Notes: generated from the letters alone by a model not told the origin. A stretch of 36,546 nucleotides of DNA from Oscillospiraceae bacterium (GCA_017436765.1 JAFSCM010000101.1:1-36546); one strand, 5' to 3'. Positions 16,852 through 24,788 are shown, counted from the first letter of the stretch. Made by a program: numbers and translations.

Positions 16852-16865
16852 TGGAAACGTTTCCA
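16852..16865. promoter_or_regulatory. LacI-family operator / cre-like palindrome
   Basis: TGGAAACGTTTCCA is a perfect 14-bp palindrome with a central CG, the hallmark of LacI/GalR operators. With the preceding T it also satisfies the Gram-positive cre consensus (CcpA). It sits just after the predicted transcription start and about 50 bases before the binding-protein gene, so a bound repressor would block elongation. A further half site, GTTTCC, lies near 16880. Its partner could be the LacI-type regulator of this operon, a CcpA elsewhere, or both. Confidence 0.85.
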
Positions 16866-16916
16866 GCGTTTTTACTATAAGTTTCCAAAATAAAATTCCA
16901 ATATGGAGGAAAAATT

Positions 16917-18206
16917 ATGAAAAAATTATTGGCTTTGCTTCTTGCTGGCGCAATGGCTCTTTCTCTTGTAGCTTGCGGCGGTTCTGAACCAGCAGCTCCA
17001 GAAGCAGAAACAGGCTCTGTTTACTACCTCAACTTCAAACCAGAACAGAATGATGCTTGGCAGGCACTTGCTGCAGCATACACAGAAGAAACAGGCGTTG
17101 AAGTAACAGTTGTTACAGCAGCTTCCGGTGAATATGAAACAACACTTATGGCTGAAATGGGTAAAGACGAAGCTCCAACACTCTTCCAGGTTAACGGCCC
17201 TGTAGGTCTTGCTAACTGGACAGACTACTGCTACGACCTTACAGGTACAGAAGTACTCGGTCAGCTCACAAATGACGGTTTCGCACTCAAAAACGGCGAT
17301 GCAGTTGCAGGTATCGCATACGTAGTTGAATCCTACGGTATCATTGCTAACAAAGCTCTCCTTGCAGAAGCTGGCTATGCTCCAGAAGACATCAACAGCT
17401 TTGCAAAACTCAAAGAAGTTGCTGAAGACATCACAGCTCGCAGCGAAGAACTTGGCTTTGCAGCATTCTCTTCCGCAGGTATGGACGGCTCTACCGACTG
17501 GAGATACAAAACACACCTTGCAAACCTTCCAATCTACTTTGAATATCAGGCAGACGGCATCGGCTCCACAGCAGCTATCAAAGGTACATACCTTGATAAC
17601 TACAGAGCAATCTGGGATCTCTACATCAACAACTCCACATGTGCACCAGCAGACCTCGCTGGCAAAACAGGTGACGACTCCAGAAACGAATTCCTCGCTG
17701 GCGAAGCAGTATTCTTCCAGAACGGTTCCTGGGAATACGGCAGCCTCTCCGCAGTATACGGCGACGATGAACTCGTAATGCTCCCAATCTACATTGGCGT
17801 TGGCGACGAAGCTAACCAGGGCCTCTGCACAGGTACAGAAAACTACTGGTGCGTAAACGGCCAGGCTTCCCAGGCTGATATCGATGCAACACTTGCATTT
17901 ATGAACTGGTGCGTAACAAGTGAAAAAGGTACAACAGCAATGGCTAACGACATGGGCTTTGTAATTCCTTTCAAAGCAGCTGTTGAATCTCCAAACCTCT
18001 TCGTTAAACAGGACGTTGCTTACACAGAAGCAGGCAAAACTCCAGTTTCCTGGAACTTCCCAACAATGCCTTCCGAAGAATGGAAAAACGGCGTTGGTAC
18101 AGCTTTGACAATGTACGCAGCAGACCAGACAGATGACAACTGGGCAGCTGTTGTTACAGCTTTCGTTGACGGCTGGGCTTCTGAATATGCACTTGCTAAC
18201 GGCTAA
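16917..18206 (+). CDS. Sugar ABC transporter substrate-binding lipoprotein (maltodextrin type)
   Basis: The 429-aa protein starts with a lipoprotein signal (MKKLLALLLAGAMALSLVAC) ending in the lipobox LVAC, so Cys20 would be lipidated and the protein anchored outside the cell. The mature part is a family 1 (SBP_bac_1) binding protein: NDAWQALAAAYTEETGVEVTV at the start, the hinge segment AYVVESYGIIANKALLAEAGY, and WLNFP/AMYAADQ-type C-terminal elements. GGAGG precedes the ATG. It heads the operon with two permeases, ATPase and 4-alpha-glucanotransferase, which points to maltose or maltodextrin. Codon choice is strongly biased (Thr almost always ACA, Pro mostly CCA), suggesting very high expression. 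Confidence 0.9.
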   Translation: MKKLLALLLAGAMALSLVACGGSEPAAPEAETGSVYYLNFKPEQNDAWQALAAAYTEETGVEVTVVTAASGEYETTLMAEMGKDEAPTLFQVNGPVGLANWTDYCYDLTGTEVLGQLTNDGFALKNGDAVAGIAYVVESYGIIANKALLAEAGYAPEDINSFAKLKEVAEDITARSEELGFAAFSSAGMDGSTDWRYKTHLANLPIYFEYQADGIGSTAAIKGTYLDNYRAIWDLYINNSTCAPADLAGKTGDDSRNEFLAGEAVFFQNGSWEYGSLSAVYGDDELVMLPIYIGVGDEANQGLCTGTENYWCVNGQASQADIDATLAFMNWCVTSEKGTTAMANDMGFVIPFKAAVESPNLFVKQDVAYTEAGKTPVSWNFPTMPSEEWKNGVGTALTMYAADQTDDNWAAVVTAFVDGWASEYALANG

Positions 18207-18266
18207 TTAAAATATTAAGTTATTATCGGCAAATTTAATTACTAATAAGTTAATAATTTAAAATCG

Positions 18267-18307
18267 CAGAGACGGCAAGATATCTTGCTGTCTCTGTATT
18301 TTTTATA
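18267..18307 (+). terminator. Internal terminator-like hairpin after the binding-protein gene
   Basis: CAGAGACGGCAAGAT (18267-18281) and ATCTTGCTGTCTCTG (18282-18296) form a 15-bp inverted repeat with one G-U pair, followed by TATTTTTTAT. It lies in the 126-base gap before the first permease. Partial termination or 3'-end protection would give more binding protein than permease, a known arrangement in sugar ABC operons. Confidence 0.8.
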
Positions 18308-18332
18308 AGTAATTTTAGAGAGGAGCGTTTTT

Positions 18333-19184
18333 ATGGAAAAAGCGGTAAAGAAATATTCTCCGATATTTGTGCTCCCAACATTGCTTGCTTTTACAATTGG
18401 CTTTATTGTTCCCTTCTTTGAAGGTCTGTATCTGTCCTTCTGTCAGTTCACTACAGTAAAAAATGCCAAATGGGTAGGTATCAGCAACTATACAAGAGTT
18501 TTTGCAGACGAAACATTCCTGCACAGCTTTGGCTTTACAGTTAAATATGCTGTTGTGGCAATTGTTCTCATCAATGTTATCGCTCTTGGCCTTGCCCTGC
18601 TGCTTACACGCAATATGAAAGGCACAAACATTTTCCGTACAGTATTCTTTATGCCAAACCTGATCGGCGGTATCGTATTGGGTTATATCTGGCAGATTCT
18701 CATCAACTGCATACTTTCTCTTGTTGGTCAGCCGCTGCTGGCCCTCAACAGTCAGGCAGGCTACTGGGGCATCATCATCCTTACAGCCTGGCAGCAGATT
18801 GGTTATATGATGATCATCTACATCGCAGGTCTGCAGAACGTACCTGAAGACCTTATTGAAGCAGCACAGATTGACGGTGCTACACAGTGGGAGACATTCT
18901 GGAAGGTAAAACTGCCTATGATTATGTCCTCCATCACAGTTTGTGTATTCCTTACACTTACAAACTCCTTTAAGCTGTTCGACCAGAACCTTGCTCTTAC
19001 AGGCGGTGAACCAAACCACCTTACAGAGATGCTTGCCCTCAACATCTACCAGACATTCTACGCACGCGCAGGCCTGCAGTGGAAAGGTCTTGGTCAGGCA
19101 AAAGCTGTTCTGTTCTGTCTGCTGGTTGTTGTAATCAGCTTTGCACAGCTTAAAGCTACAAGATCCAAGGAGGTACAGCAGTAA
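18333..19184 (+). CDS. Sugar ABC transporter permease, MalF-type
   Basis: This 283-aa integral membrane protein has six hydrophobic helices; the first is at about 12-35. The ABC-permease EAA loop is at about residues 173-195 (EAAQIDGATQWETFWKVKLPMI), where the ATPase docks. The preceding LTAWQQIGYMMIIYIAGLQNVPEDLIEAA is typical of the MalF/LacF/UgpA group. GAGAGGAG lies upstream of the ATG. Its TAA overlaps the start of the second permease (TAATG), so the two subunits are coupled. It forms the membrane channel with the next gene's product. Confidence 0.93.
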   Translation: MEKAVKKYSPIFVLPTLLAFTIGFIVPFFEGLYLSFCQFTTVKNAKWVGISNYTRVFADETFLHSFGFTVKYAVVAIVLINVIALGLALLLTRNMKGTNIFRTVFFMPNLIGGIVLGYIWQILINCILSLVGQPLLALNSQAGYWGIIILTAWQQIGYMMIIYIAGLQNVPEDLIEAAQIDGATQWETFWKVKLPMIMSSITVCVFLTLTNSFKLFDQNLALTGGEPNHLTEMLALNIYQTFYARAGLQWKGLGQAKAVLFCLLVVVISFAQLKATRSKEVQQ

Positions 19185-20029
19185 TGAAAAAAGCAAAAGA
19201 AAAGAAATCCAATGCTATATGGTCTGTTATCCTTGGCATACTTTCCATCCTTTATATGTATCCGATTGTTATGATTCTGTTCAACTCTCTCAAAACAGAA
19301 CGTGCAATCAGCACAAATACAGCATTCAAACTTCCTACAGCAGAAAGTTTTGCAGGTCTTGCAAACTATGTTAACGCCATCAACGCACAGGGCTTCCTCA
19401 AGAGCCTTGGCTACAGCTTGTTTATCACAGTAACTTCCGTTGCTGCAATTCTGCTCTTCTGCGCAATGTGCTCCTGGTACATAACAAGAGTTAAAACAAA
19501 ATTTGCTCAGGGTCTTTACTTCCTGTTTGCATTCTCCATGGTTGTTCCTTTCCAGATGGTTATGTTCACACTGTCCCAGACAGCTGATATGCTGGACCTT
19601 AACACTCCTTGGAACATCTGGGTTATCTATCTTGGTTTCGGTGCAGGTCTTGCAGTATTTATGTTTGCAGGCTTTATGAAATCAATTCCGCTGGAAGTTG
19701 AAGAAGCTTCCATGATTGACGGCTGTAACCCTATCCAGACATTCTTTATGATTGTTATGCCTATGCTCAAACCTACAATGGTTTCTGTTGGTATTCTTGA
19801 AGCTATGTGGGTATGGAACGACTATCTGCTCCCTACTCTTGTTCTTGATATCAAAAAATACAGAACTATCCCTATGCTTATCCAGTACTTCCGTGGCAGT
19901 TACGGACGTGTTGAAATGGGCCCTATGATGGCATGTATTATGCTGACAGTTATTCCGATTGTTATCGTTTACCTTGCAGGTCAGAAACATATCATCAAAG
20001 GTGTTGCTGCAGGCGCAGTTAAAGGTTAA
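19184..20029 (+). CDS. Sugar ABC transporter permease, MalG-type
   Basis: The 281-aa protein has six membrane helices and pairs with the preceding permease. N-terminal YMYPIVMILFNSLKTERAI and the EAA loop VEEASMIDGCNPIQTFFMIVMPMLKPTMV (about 165-193) are characteristic of the MalG/LacG/UgpE group, and MWVWNDYLLPTLV after the loop is a family motif. The start ATG overlaps the upstream stop; AAGGAGG lies 12 bases before it inside the previous gene. The stop is 3 bases before the regulator's start, so translation continues through the operon. Confidence 0.93.
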   Translation: MKKAKEKKSNAIWSVILGILSILYMYPIVMILFNSLKTERAISTNTAFKLPTAESFAGLANYVNAINAQGFLKSLGYSLFITVTSVAAILLFCAMCSWYITRVKTKFAQGLYFLFAFSMVVPFQMVMFTLSQTADMLDLNTPWNIWVIYLGFGAGLAVFMFAGFMKSIPLEVEEASMIDGCNPIQTFFMIVMPMLKPTMVSVGILEAMWVWNDYLLPTLVLDIKKYRTIPMLIQYFRGSYGRVEMGPMMACIMLTVIPIVIVYLAGQKHIIKGVAAGAVKG

Positions 20030-20032
20030 TCT

Positions 20033-21043
20033 GTGGCTATCACCATCAAGGATATCGCCCGTGAATCGGGATATGCGGTGGGAACTGTCTCCCGTGTACT
20101 GAACAATCGTCCCGATGTTTCGGACAAAGCCAGAGCAAAGATTATGGAAGTGGTGGACAAACATCACTTTGAACTTAACAACAACGCAAAACATCTTAAG
20201 CAGCAGGCCTCCAACGGCATTGCCATCATCATAAAAGGTTCCCAGAATATGCTTTTTGCACCTATTGTGGAACAGATGCAGGGCATGCTTACAGAAAAAG
20301 ACCTTGGCTGTCTTATCTATTATATAAACGAAACGGAAAACGAGGTTGAAACCGCCATACGCATCTGCACAGAACGCAGACCTGCAGGAATTATGTTCCT
20401 TGGCTGCAATCTGCAGTATTTCCGTGACAGGTTTGAAGCAATCACCATTCCCTGTGTGCTTGTAACAAACTCTGCCCAGTCACTGGGCTTTCCAAACCTT
20501 TCAAGTGTATGCATCAACGATATTGAAGCATCAAAAGCAGTTATCCGCCGTCTTATAGAAAACGGCCACCGTGAAATCGGCATTCTTGGCGGGCATATAG
20601 AACAGTCCAAAGTTGCCTATACCCGCTATATAGGCTGCAAGGAGTCCTTTGAAAATCACAACATTCCTTTTGACCGTGAAAAACAGTATATGGAGTCCTT
20701 CTTCAATATGGCAGACAGCTACAGCGCCATGCAGGTGCTTATGCAGAAGATGCCGGATATAACCGCAGTTTTTGCAATGTCCGATGTTATGGCCATAGGT
20801 GCTATCCGCGCCATAAAGGACTGCGGCAAAAAGGTTCCTGATGATATTTCCGTTGTGGGCTTCGACGGTCTGGAACTCAGCGAATACTTATATCCTAAAC
20901 TTACTACCATAAGACAAAACAGGGAAAGAATTGCCCAGCGGAGTGTAGAAATTCTGCTGGACAGCATCGACAACGGCAGCACTGCTGTCCACGAGACAGT
21001 ACCTTTTACCATCGTTGTCGGCGAAAGCACAAAAATACTCTAA
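20033..21043 (+). CDS. LacI/GalR-family transcriptional regulator of the sugar operon
   Basis: The 336-aa protein begins with the LacI-type HTH and hinge: ITIKDIARESGYAVGTVSRVLNNRPDVSDKARAKIMEVVDKHHFELNNNAKHLKQQ (residues 2-58). A periplasmic-binding-protein-like sensor domain follows, with AGIMFLGCN, REIGILGGHIEQSKVAYTRYIGCKESF, AVFAMSDVMAIGAIRAIKDCGKKVPDDISVVGFDGLELSEY and LTTIRQN, all standard family blocks. The start is GTG at 20033, with AAAGG seven bases upstream inside the previous gene. It is unusual that the regulator sits in the middle of the operon, which gives autoregulation. The likely target is the TGGAAACGTTTCCA palindrome before the binding-protein gene; the inducer is probably a maltodextrin (inference). 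Confidence 0.9.
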   Translation: MAITIKDIARESGYAVGTVSRVLNNRPDVSDKARAKIMEVVDKHHFELNNNAKHLKQQASNGIAIIIKGSQNMLFAPIVEQMQGMLTEKDLGCLIYYINETENEVETAIRICTERRPAGIMFLGCNLQYFRDRFEAITIPCVLVTNSAQSLGFPNLSSVCINDIEASKAVIRRLIENGHREIGILGGHIEQSKVAYTRYIGCKESFENHNIPFDREKQYMESFFNMADSYSAMQVLMQKMPDITAVFAMSDVMAIGAIRAIKDCGKKVPDDISVVGFDGLELSEYLYPKLTTIRQNRERIAQRSVEILLDSIDNGSTAVHETVPFTIVVGESTKIL

Positions 21044-21059
21044 CAGGAGGAAAAATCAA

Positions 21060-22154
21060 ATGGCAAGTATCACATTTAAAAACGTGGTAAAAACATATGA
21101 CAACGGCGTAACCGTTGTGCCTGACCTTAACCTTGAAATCAAGGACAAAGAATTTATCGTGCTTGTTGGTCCTTCCGGCTGTGGTAAATCCACAACTCTG
21201 CGTATGATTGCAGGCCTTGAAGACGTATCAAGCGGCGAACTTATCATCGGTGACAAAGTGGTTAACACTGTTGCACCAAAAGACAGAGATATTGCAATGG
21301 TTTTCCAGAGCTATGCTTTGTATCCACATATGACAGTTCGCGACAATATGGCATTTGCACTTAAACTGCGCAAGGAACCACAGGAAGAAATTGACAAAAA
21401 AGTTAACGAAGCTGCAAAAATTCTTGAGCTTGAAAAATACCTTGACAGAAAACCAAAGGCTCTCTCCGGCGGTCAGCGTCAGCGTGTTGCCCTCGGCCGT
21501 GCTATGGTAAGAAAACCTGCAGTTTTCCTGCTTGACGAACCACTTTCCAACCTTGACGCAAAACTGAGAACAGAAATGCGCAGCCAGATTGCAGCACTTC
21601 ACAAACGCCTTGAAACAACATTTGTTTATGTAACACACGACCAGACAGAAGCTATGACAATGGGCGACAGAATTGTTGTTATGAAAGACGGTTATGTACA
21701 GCAGTTCGATACACCACAGAACCTTTACAACTATCCATGCAATATGTTTGTTGCAGGCTTTATCGGTTCTCCTCAGATGAACTTTATGAATGTTACAGTT
21801 GAAAAGGACGGCGAAGGCCAGGTTCTCGTATTCGGCGACAGCCGCATCAGCATAAACAAACCTGAACTGGAAGCATATATCGGCAAGGAAGTTGTTATGG
21901 GCGTGCGTCCTGAAGACATCCACGCAAACAGCGCTGCTCATGTTGGCGAACCTGCAGAATACAAAGCATTTATCAACCATATGGAAATGATGGGCAGCGA
22001 AAACTACCTCTATCTTGATGCTTACGGTCAGAAAATGCTTGCAAGAATCCCTGCAAGATATGAATTCAGCGAAGATACAACAGTAACTCTTGCTATCGAC
22101 ACAGGCAAAATCCATGTGTTCGACAAAGAAACAACAAACATTATCTGTCACTAA
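21060..22154 (+). CDS. Sugar ABC transporter ATP-binding protein (MsmX/UgpC/MalK type)
   Basis: The 364-aa ATPase has Walker A GPSGCGKST (about 37-45), Q-loop VFQSYALYPHMTV, signature LSGGQRQRVALGRA, Walker B VFLLDEPLSNLDAKLR and H-loop YVTHDQTEAMTMGDRI. The C-terminal 130 residues form the TOBE/regulatory domain found in the MalK group (VMGVRPEDIH, ENYLYLD). The ATG at 21060 is chosen because AGGAGG lies 8 bases upstream; an in-frame start inside the regulator gene lacks a ribosome site. It energises the two permeases encoded upstream; in Gram-positives such ATPases often serve several sugar importers. Confidence 0.95.
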   Translation: MASITFKNVVKTYDNGVTVVPDLNLEIKDKEFIVLVGPSGCGKSTTLRMIAGLEDVSSGELIIGDKVVNTVAPKDRDIAMVFQSYALYPHMTVRDNMAFALKLRKEPQEEIDKKVNEAAKILELEKYLDRKPKALSGGQRQRVALGRAMVRKPAVFLLDEPLSNLDAKLRTEMRSQIAALHKRLETTFVYVTHDQTEAMTMGDRIVVMKDGYVQQFDTPQNLYNYPCNMFVAGFIGSPQMNFMNVTVEKDGEGQVLVFGDSRISINKPELEAYIGKEVVMGVRPEDIHANSAAHVGEPAEYKAFINHMEMMGSENYLYLDAYGQKMLARIPARYEFSEDTTVTLAIDTGKIHVFDKETTNIICH

Positions 22155-22184
22155 TTATCTCAAAACAAAAGGATGTGATATTTT

Positions 22185-23675
22185 ATGAGGAGTAACGGTA
22201 TTCTAATGCATATATCCTCTTTACCTTCTCCTTACGGAATAGGCAGCATGGGCAAAACTGCCCGTGAATTTGCCGATTTTCTCAGCCTGGCCGGACAGAG
22301 CTACTGGCAGCTGCTGCCAATATGCCCTACCGGTTACGGCGACTCACCTTATCAGTCCTATTCCACCAATGCCGGCAACCCTTACTTTATCGACCTTGAC
22401 ACACTGTGCGAGGAAGGCTTGCTGACAAAAGCGGAAATTGATGAGATGTTCTGGGGCAGCGACCCTGAAAAAGTGGACTACGGCGCATTGTACAACAACC
22501 GTTATCCAATACTTAAAAAAGCCGCAGCACGCTTCTGGCAGAATCCTGACAAGGAATTTGACGGCTTCTGTCTTGAAAATGCTTTCTGGCTTGATGACTA
22601 CGCACTGTTTATGGCACTTAAAAAGAACCTCGGCGGTACACCGTGGTACAACTGGCAGCCTGCCATCCGCAACCGCGAGGAAGCAGCACTCAATGCTGCC
22701 CGTGAAACCTATGCAGATGAAATAAAATTCTGGAAAACAGTGCAGTATATATTCTTCAAACAGTGGCACAGCCTGCTGGGCTATATAAACAGCAAAGGCA
22801 TTAAGGTTATCGGTGACCTGCCAATCTATGTTTCCCTTGACGGCGTGGATGTGTGGAGCAATCCTGAACTGTTCCAGCTGGATGAAACAAAGGTTCCGAA
22901 AGAAGTTGCAGGCTGTCCGCCTGACGGCTTCTCTGCTGACGGCCAGCTGTGGGGCAACCCTTTATATGACTGGGATTACCACGAAAAAACCGGATACAAG
23001 TGGTGGATAAAACGCATTGAGTATCTCTGCAGCGTTTACGATGTGCTGAGAATTGACCATTTCCGCGGCTTTGACACCTACTATGCAATACCTTACGGCG
23101 ACACAACCGCAAAAAACGGCGTGTGGAAACAGGGCCCTGGTATGAAGCTGTTCAATGCCGTGGAAAAAGCAATAGGCAGACAGCCTATTATTGCCGAAGA
23201 CCTTGGCTACCTGACAGATACAGTTAAAAAACTGCTTTCCGACAGCGGTTTCCCGGGAATGAAGGTGCTGCAGTTTGCATTTGATACCCGTGATGAAAAC
23301 AGCACGGAATATCTGCCGTGGCGTCATCCTGCAAACAGTATTGCATATATAGGCACCCACGACAACGATACAGCCTACGGCTGGATTGAAAGTGCCTATC
23401 CTGAAGATATTGCCTTTGCAAAGGAATTCCTTGGTCTCAACGAAACTGAAGGATATAACTGGGGTATGATCAGAGCACTTATGACAAGCAATGCCGACAC
23501 AACCATTATCCAGTTCCAGGATTTACTGGGGCTTGGCAGCGAAGCAAGGATGAACACTCCTTCCTCTGTTGGCACAAACTGGCTGTGGCGCGCAAAGGAA
23601 GGCAGCTTTGACAGTGCCCTTGCGCAGAAACTGCTGCACAAGACACAGCTTTACAGCAGAACCAAAACAGAATAG
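22185..23675 (+). CDS. malQ: 4-alpha-glucanotransferase (amylomaltase, GH77)
   Basis: The 496-aa protein has the GH77 signature throughout: RSNGILMHISSLPSPYGIGSMG at the start, SYWQLLPICPTGYGDSPYQSYSTNAGNPYFIDL, GDLPIYVSLDGVDVWSNPELF, and the catalytic set VLRIDHFRGFD (nucleophile Asp), IAEDLG (acid/base Glu) and IGTHDNDTAYGW (third Asp). C-terminal PSSVGTNWLWR is also conserved. It transfers maltosyl and longer glucan units between maltodextrins, releasing glucose, in the cytoplasm. AAGGATGTG precedes the ATG. It is the last gene of the operon and gives the best clue that the ABC importer carries maltodextrins. The full active-site set is present. Confidence 0.96.
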   Translation: MRSNGILMHISSLPSPYGIGSMGKTAREFADFLSLAGQSYWQLLPICPTGYGDSPYQSYSTNAGNPYFIDLDTLCEEGLLTKAEIDEMFWGSDPEKVDYGALYNNRYPILKKAAARFWQNPDKEFDGFCLENAFWLDDYALFMALKKNLGGTPWYNWQPAIRNREEAALNAARETYADEIKFWKTVQYIFFKQWHSLLGYINSKGIKVIGDLPIYVSLDGVDVWSNPELFQLDETKVPKEVAGCPPDGFSADGQLWGNPLYDWDYHEKTGYKWWIKRIEYLCSVYDVLRIDHFRGFDTYYAIPYGDTTAKNGVWKQGPGMKLFNAVEKAIGRQPIIAEDLGYLTDTVKKLLSDSGFPGMKVLQFAFDTRDENSTEYLPWRHPANSIAYIGTHDNDTAYGWIESAYPEDIAFAKEFLGLNETEGYNWGMIRALMTSNADTTIIQFQDLLGLGSEARMNTPSSVGTNWLWRAKEGSFDSALAQKLLHKTQLYSRTKTE

Positions 23676-23716
23676 TATTCTCTCCATACTTTACTTTTGT
23701 GGGGTAAAACCAGAAT

Positions 23717-23748
23717 AAAGGGACGGCAAATGCCGTCCCTTTCTTTTT
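23717..23748 (+). terminator. Terminator of the maltodextrin operon
   Basis: AAAGGGACGGCA (23717-23728) pairs exactly with TGCCGTCCCTTT (23731-23742), followed by CTTTTT. It ends about 65 bases after malQ and just before the stop codon of the convergent RHH gene. Confidence 0.9.
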
Positions 23749-23753
23749 ATGCA

Positions 23754-23915
23754 CTATTCTGAATTTATTGTTCCATAAATATTTTCAAACTCATTTATAC
23801 ACCTTTTTATCAGTATTATTATCTGGCTGTTTACCGAGCGTTTTTCGTATTTGGATATATATTTCAATTTATCCAACAATTCATTTTCTATCCTTAATGT
23901 AAAATTTTTTAACAT
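23754..23915 (-). CDS. Ribbon-helix-helix (Arc-type) DNA-binding protein, 53 aa
   Basis: A 53-codon frame (MLKNFTLRIENELLDKLKYI...GTINSE) starts at the ATG at 23915, preceded by GGAGA at 5 bases. The N-terminal strand NFTLRIENELLDKLKYI and the following YEKRSVNSQIIILIKRCINEFE reproduce the Arc/RHH pattern (F-x-L-R-I-x-x-x-L-x-x-x-L, then RS-x-N-x-x-I-x-x-x-I-x-x-x-I-x-x-FE). Such proteins dimerise and insert the beta strand into DNA; many are autorepressors or antitoxins. No toxin-like partner gene is adjacent: the next gene on this strand lies downstream of a terminator region. A 20-bp palindrome at its promoter is a candidate operator. Small size and low GC make it easily missed. Confidence 0.8.
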   Translation of the reverse strand: MLKNFTLRIENELLDKLKYISKYEKRSVNSQIIILIKRCINEFENIYGTINSE

Positions 23916-23940
23916 TTTTATCTCCGATCAACCTATTATA

Positions 23941-23960
23941 TATAGTGTAATTACATTATA
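23941..23960. promoter_or_regulatory. 20-bp near-palindrome over the RHH gene promoter
   Basis: TATAGTGTAATTACATTATA is symmetric except for one pair. Its right end (23955-23960) reads TATAAT on the minus strand, preceded by TG at the extended -10 position, so the palindrome overlaps the promoter of the RHH gene. RHH proteins commonly bind such sites in their own promoters. Autoregulation is inferred. Confidence 0.6.
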
Positions 23961-24120
23961 ACATTTGCCTGTATCAAAAATATCCCATTTTGGTATAAAC
24001 CTTAAAATCATACTGTATAATAAAAAACTTTCAATTAATTTTCAAATTTAATCAAGTATGCAATTTCCCGCTGTTGATCAGAGTGATAAAAATATTTTAA
24101 TTTCAATTACCTTCCAAACA

Positions 24121-24146
24121 AAAATGGCTGTTCTTCCGAACAGCCT
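24121..24146 (-). terminator. Terminator of the ireB-type operon
   Basis: GGCTGTTC (24127-24134), loop TTCC, GAACAGCC (24139-24146). Read leftward the stem is followed by ATTTTTG. It lies 13 bases after the 92-aa gene. Confidence 0.85.
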
Positions 24147-24158
24147 TTCTGTTTTGGT

Positions 24159-24437
24159 TTAATTGTTCAAAGTGCTCTGGAGCCATACGCCGCCTACATC
24201 GAGTGCGTCATACAGACCGCTTTTTACGCCCTGTTTTTTGATTCTCTGCATAAAATCAAGGCTTGTGTCGGTAGAAATCAACGCTACCTGCACTTTATCG
24301 GCAATTTCCTGCCCGTCCACTTGTTTTGTGCTTACAACATTCAAATACACAATGTATTCTTTTGATGGGTCACCATAATAAATTTCGTTGTTGTTTCTTA
24401 CAAGTGGCAGTCCTTTATAGGTCACTTTTGTGTCCAT
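24159..24437 (-). CDS. Conserved-looking 92-aa protein of unknown function, linked to the IreB gene
   Basis: The protein (MDTKVTYKGLPLVRNNNEIY...GGVWLQSTLNN) appears soluble, with no signal peptide or membrane segment. It begins with beta-like strands (TYKGLPLVRNNNEIYYGDPSKEYIVYLNVVSTKQVDG), then ADKVQVALISTDTSLDFMQRIKKQG and SGLYDALDVGGVWLQSTL, which looks helical. I do not recognise a named family, although the length, good AAAGGAGG site and tight placement 37 bases behind the IreB-family gene argue it is real. IreB is a substrate of the PASTA kinase IreK in Enterococcus, so a role near cell-wall stress signalling is conceivable, but this is only guilt by association. A terminator follows. 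Confidence 0.7.
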   Translation of the reverse strand: MDTKVTYKGLPLVRNNNEIYYGDPSKEYIVYLNVVSTKQVDGQEIADKVQVALISTDTSLDFMQRIKKQGVKSGLYDALDVGGVWLQSTLNN

Positions 24438-24474
24438 CGGGATTACCTCCTTTTATTTGGTGCCTTAAAATCTT

Positions 24475-24720
24475 TTACTGTGCCAGATAATACTTGAGTA
24501 CACACTGAAGAATATCATCGCGGTCAAGTTTTCTGATTTTATTTCTTGCACCCTGATGTGTGGTGATGTAGGTTGGATCTTCGGAAAGGATATAGCCCAC
24601 AATCTGATTTATAGGATTATAGCCTTTTTCTTTAAGAGCCTCATACACTTCTTTTAAAATTTGTCTTATTTCCTGATCTTTTTCGTTGTGTACAGAAAAA
24701 ATAGATGTTGCGCCGTTCAT
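24475..24720 (-). CDS. IreB-family regulatory phosphoprotein (DUF965/UPF0297)
   Basis: The 81-aa protein carries the family core almost intact: ILKEVYEALKEKGYNPINQIVGYILSEDPTYITTHQGARNKIRKLDRDDILQCVLKYYL. In Enterococcus faecalis IreB is a small dimer phosphorylated on N-terminal threonines by the PASTA kinase IreK and acts negatively in cephalosporin resistance. Here the N-terminal tail (MNGATSIFSVHN) has Thr5 as a possible site. In many Firmicutes this family sits with ruvX and alaS; here it lies instead between pheT and an unknown 92-aa gene. AAAGGAGGG precedes the ATG, and a good promoter lies in the 68-base gap after pheT. Confidence 0.92.
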   Translation of the reverse strand: MNGATSIFSVHNEKDQEIRQILKEVYEALKEKGYNPINQIVGYILSEDPTYITTHQGARNKIRKLDRDDILQCVLKYYLAQ

Positions 24721-24749
24721 CCTACATCCCTCCTTTATTTGCTTATTAT

Positions 24750-24778
24750 ATTGTACCTTATTTTGGATTTTAATTCAA
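24750..24778 (-). promoter_or_regulatory. Promoter of the IreB-family gene
   Basis: TTGAAT (24778-24773), 17 bases, TACAAT (24755-24750) on the minus strand. It fits the sigma-A consensus and lies between the pheT stop and the IreB-family start, so the gene need not depend on the pheS T-box. Confidence 0.6.
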
Positions 24779-24788
24779 TAGAAATATA

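Noticed and set aside
21228-22151. A 307-codon minus-strand frame inside the sugar ATPase gene
   Set aside because: Antisense shadow of a gene with full ATPase motifs; no ribosome site or family similarity.
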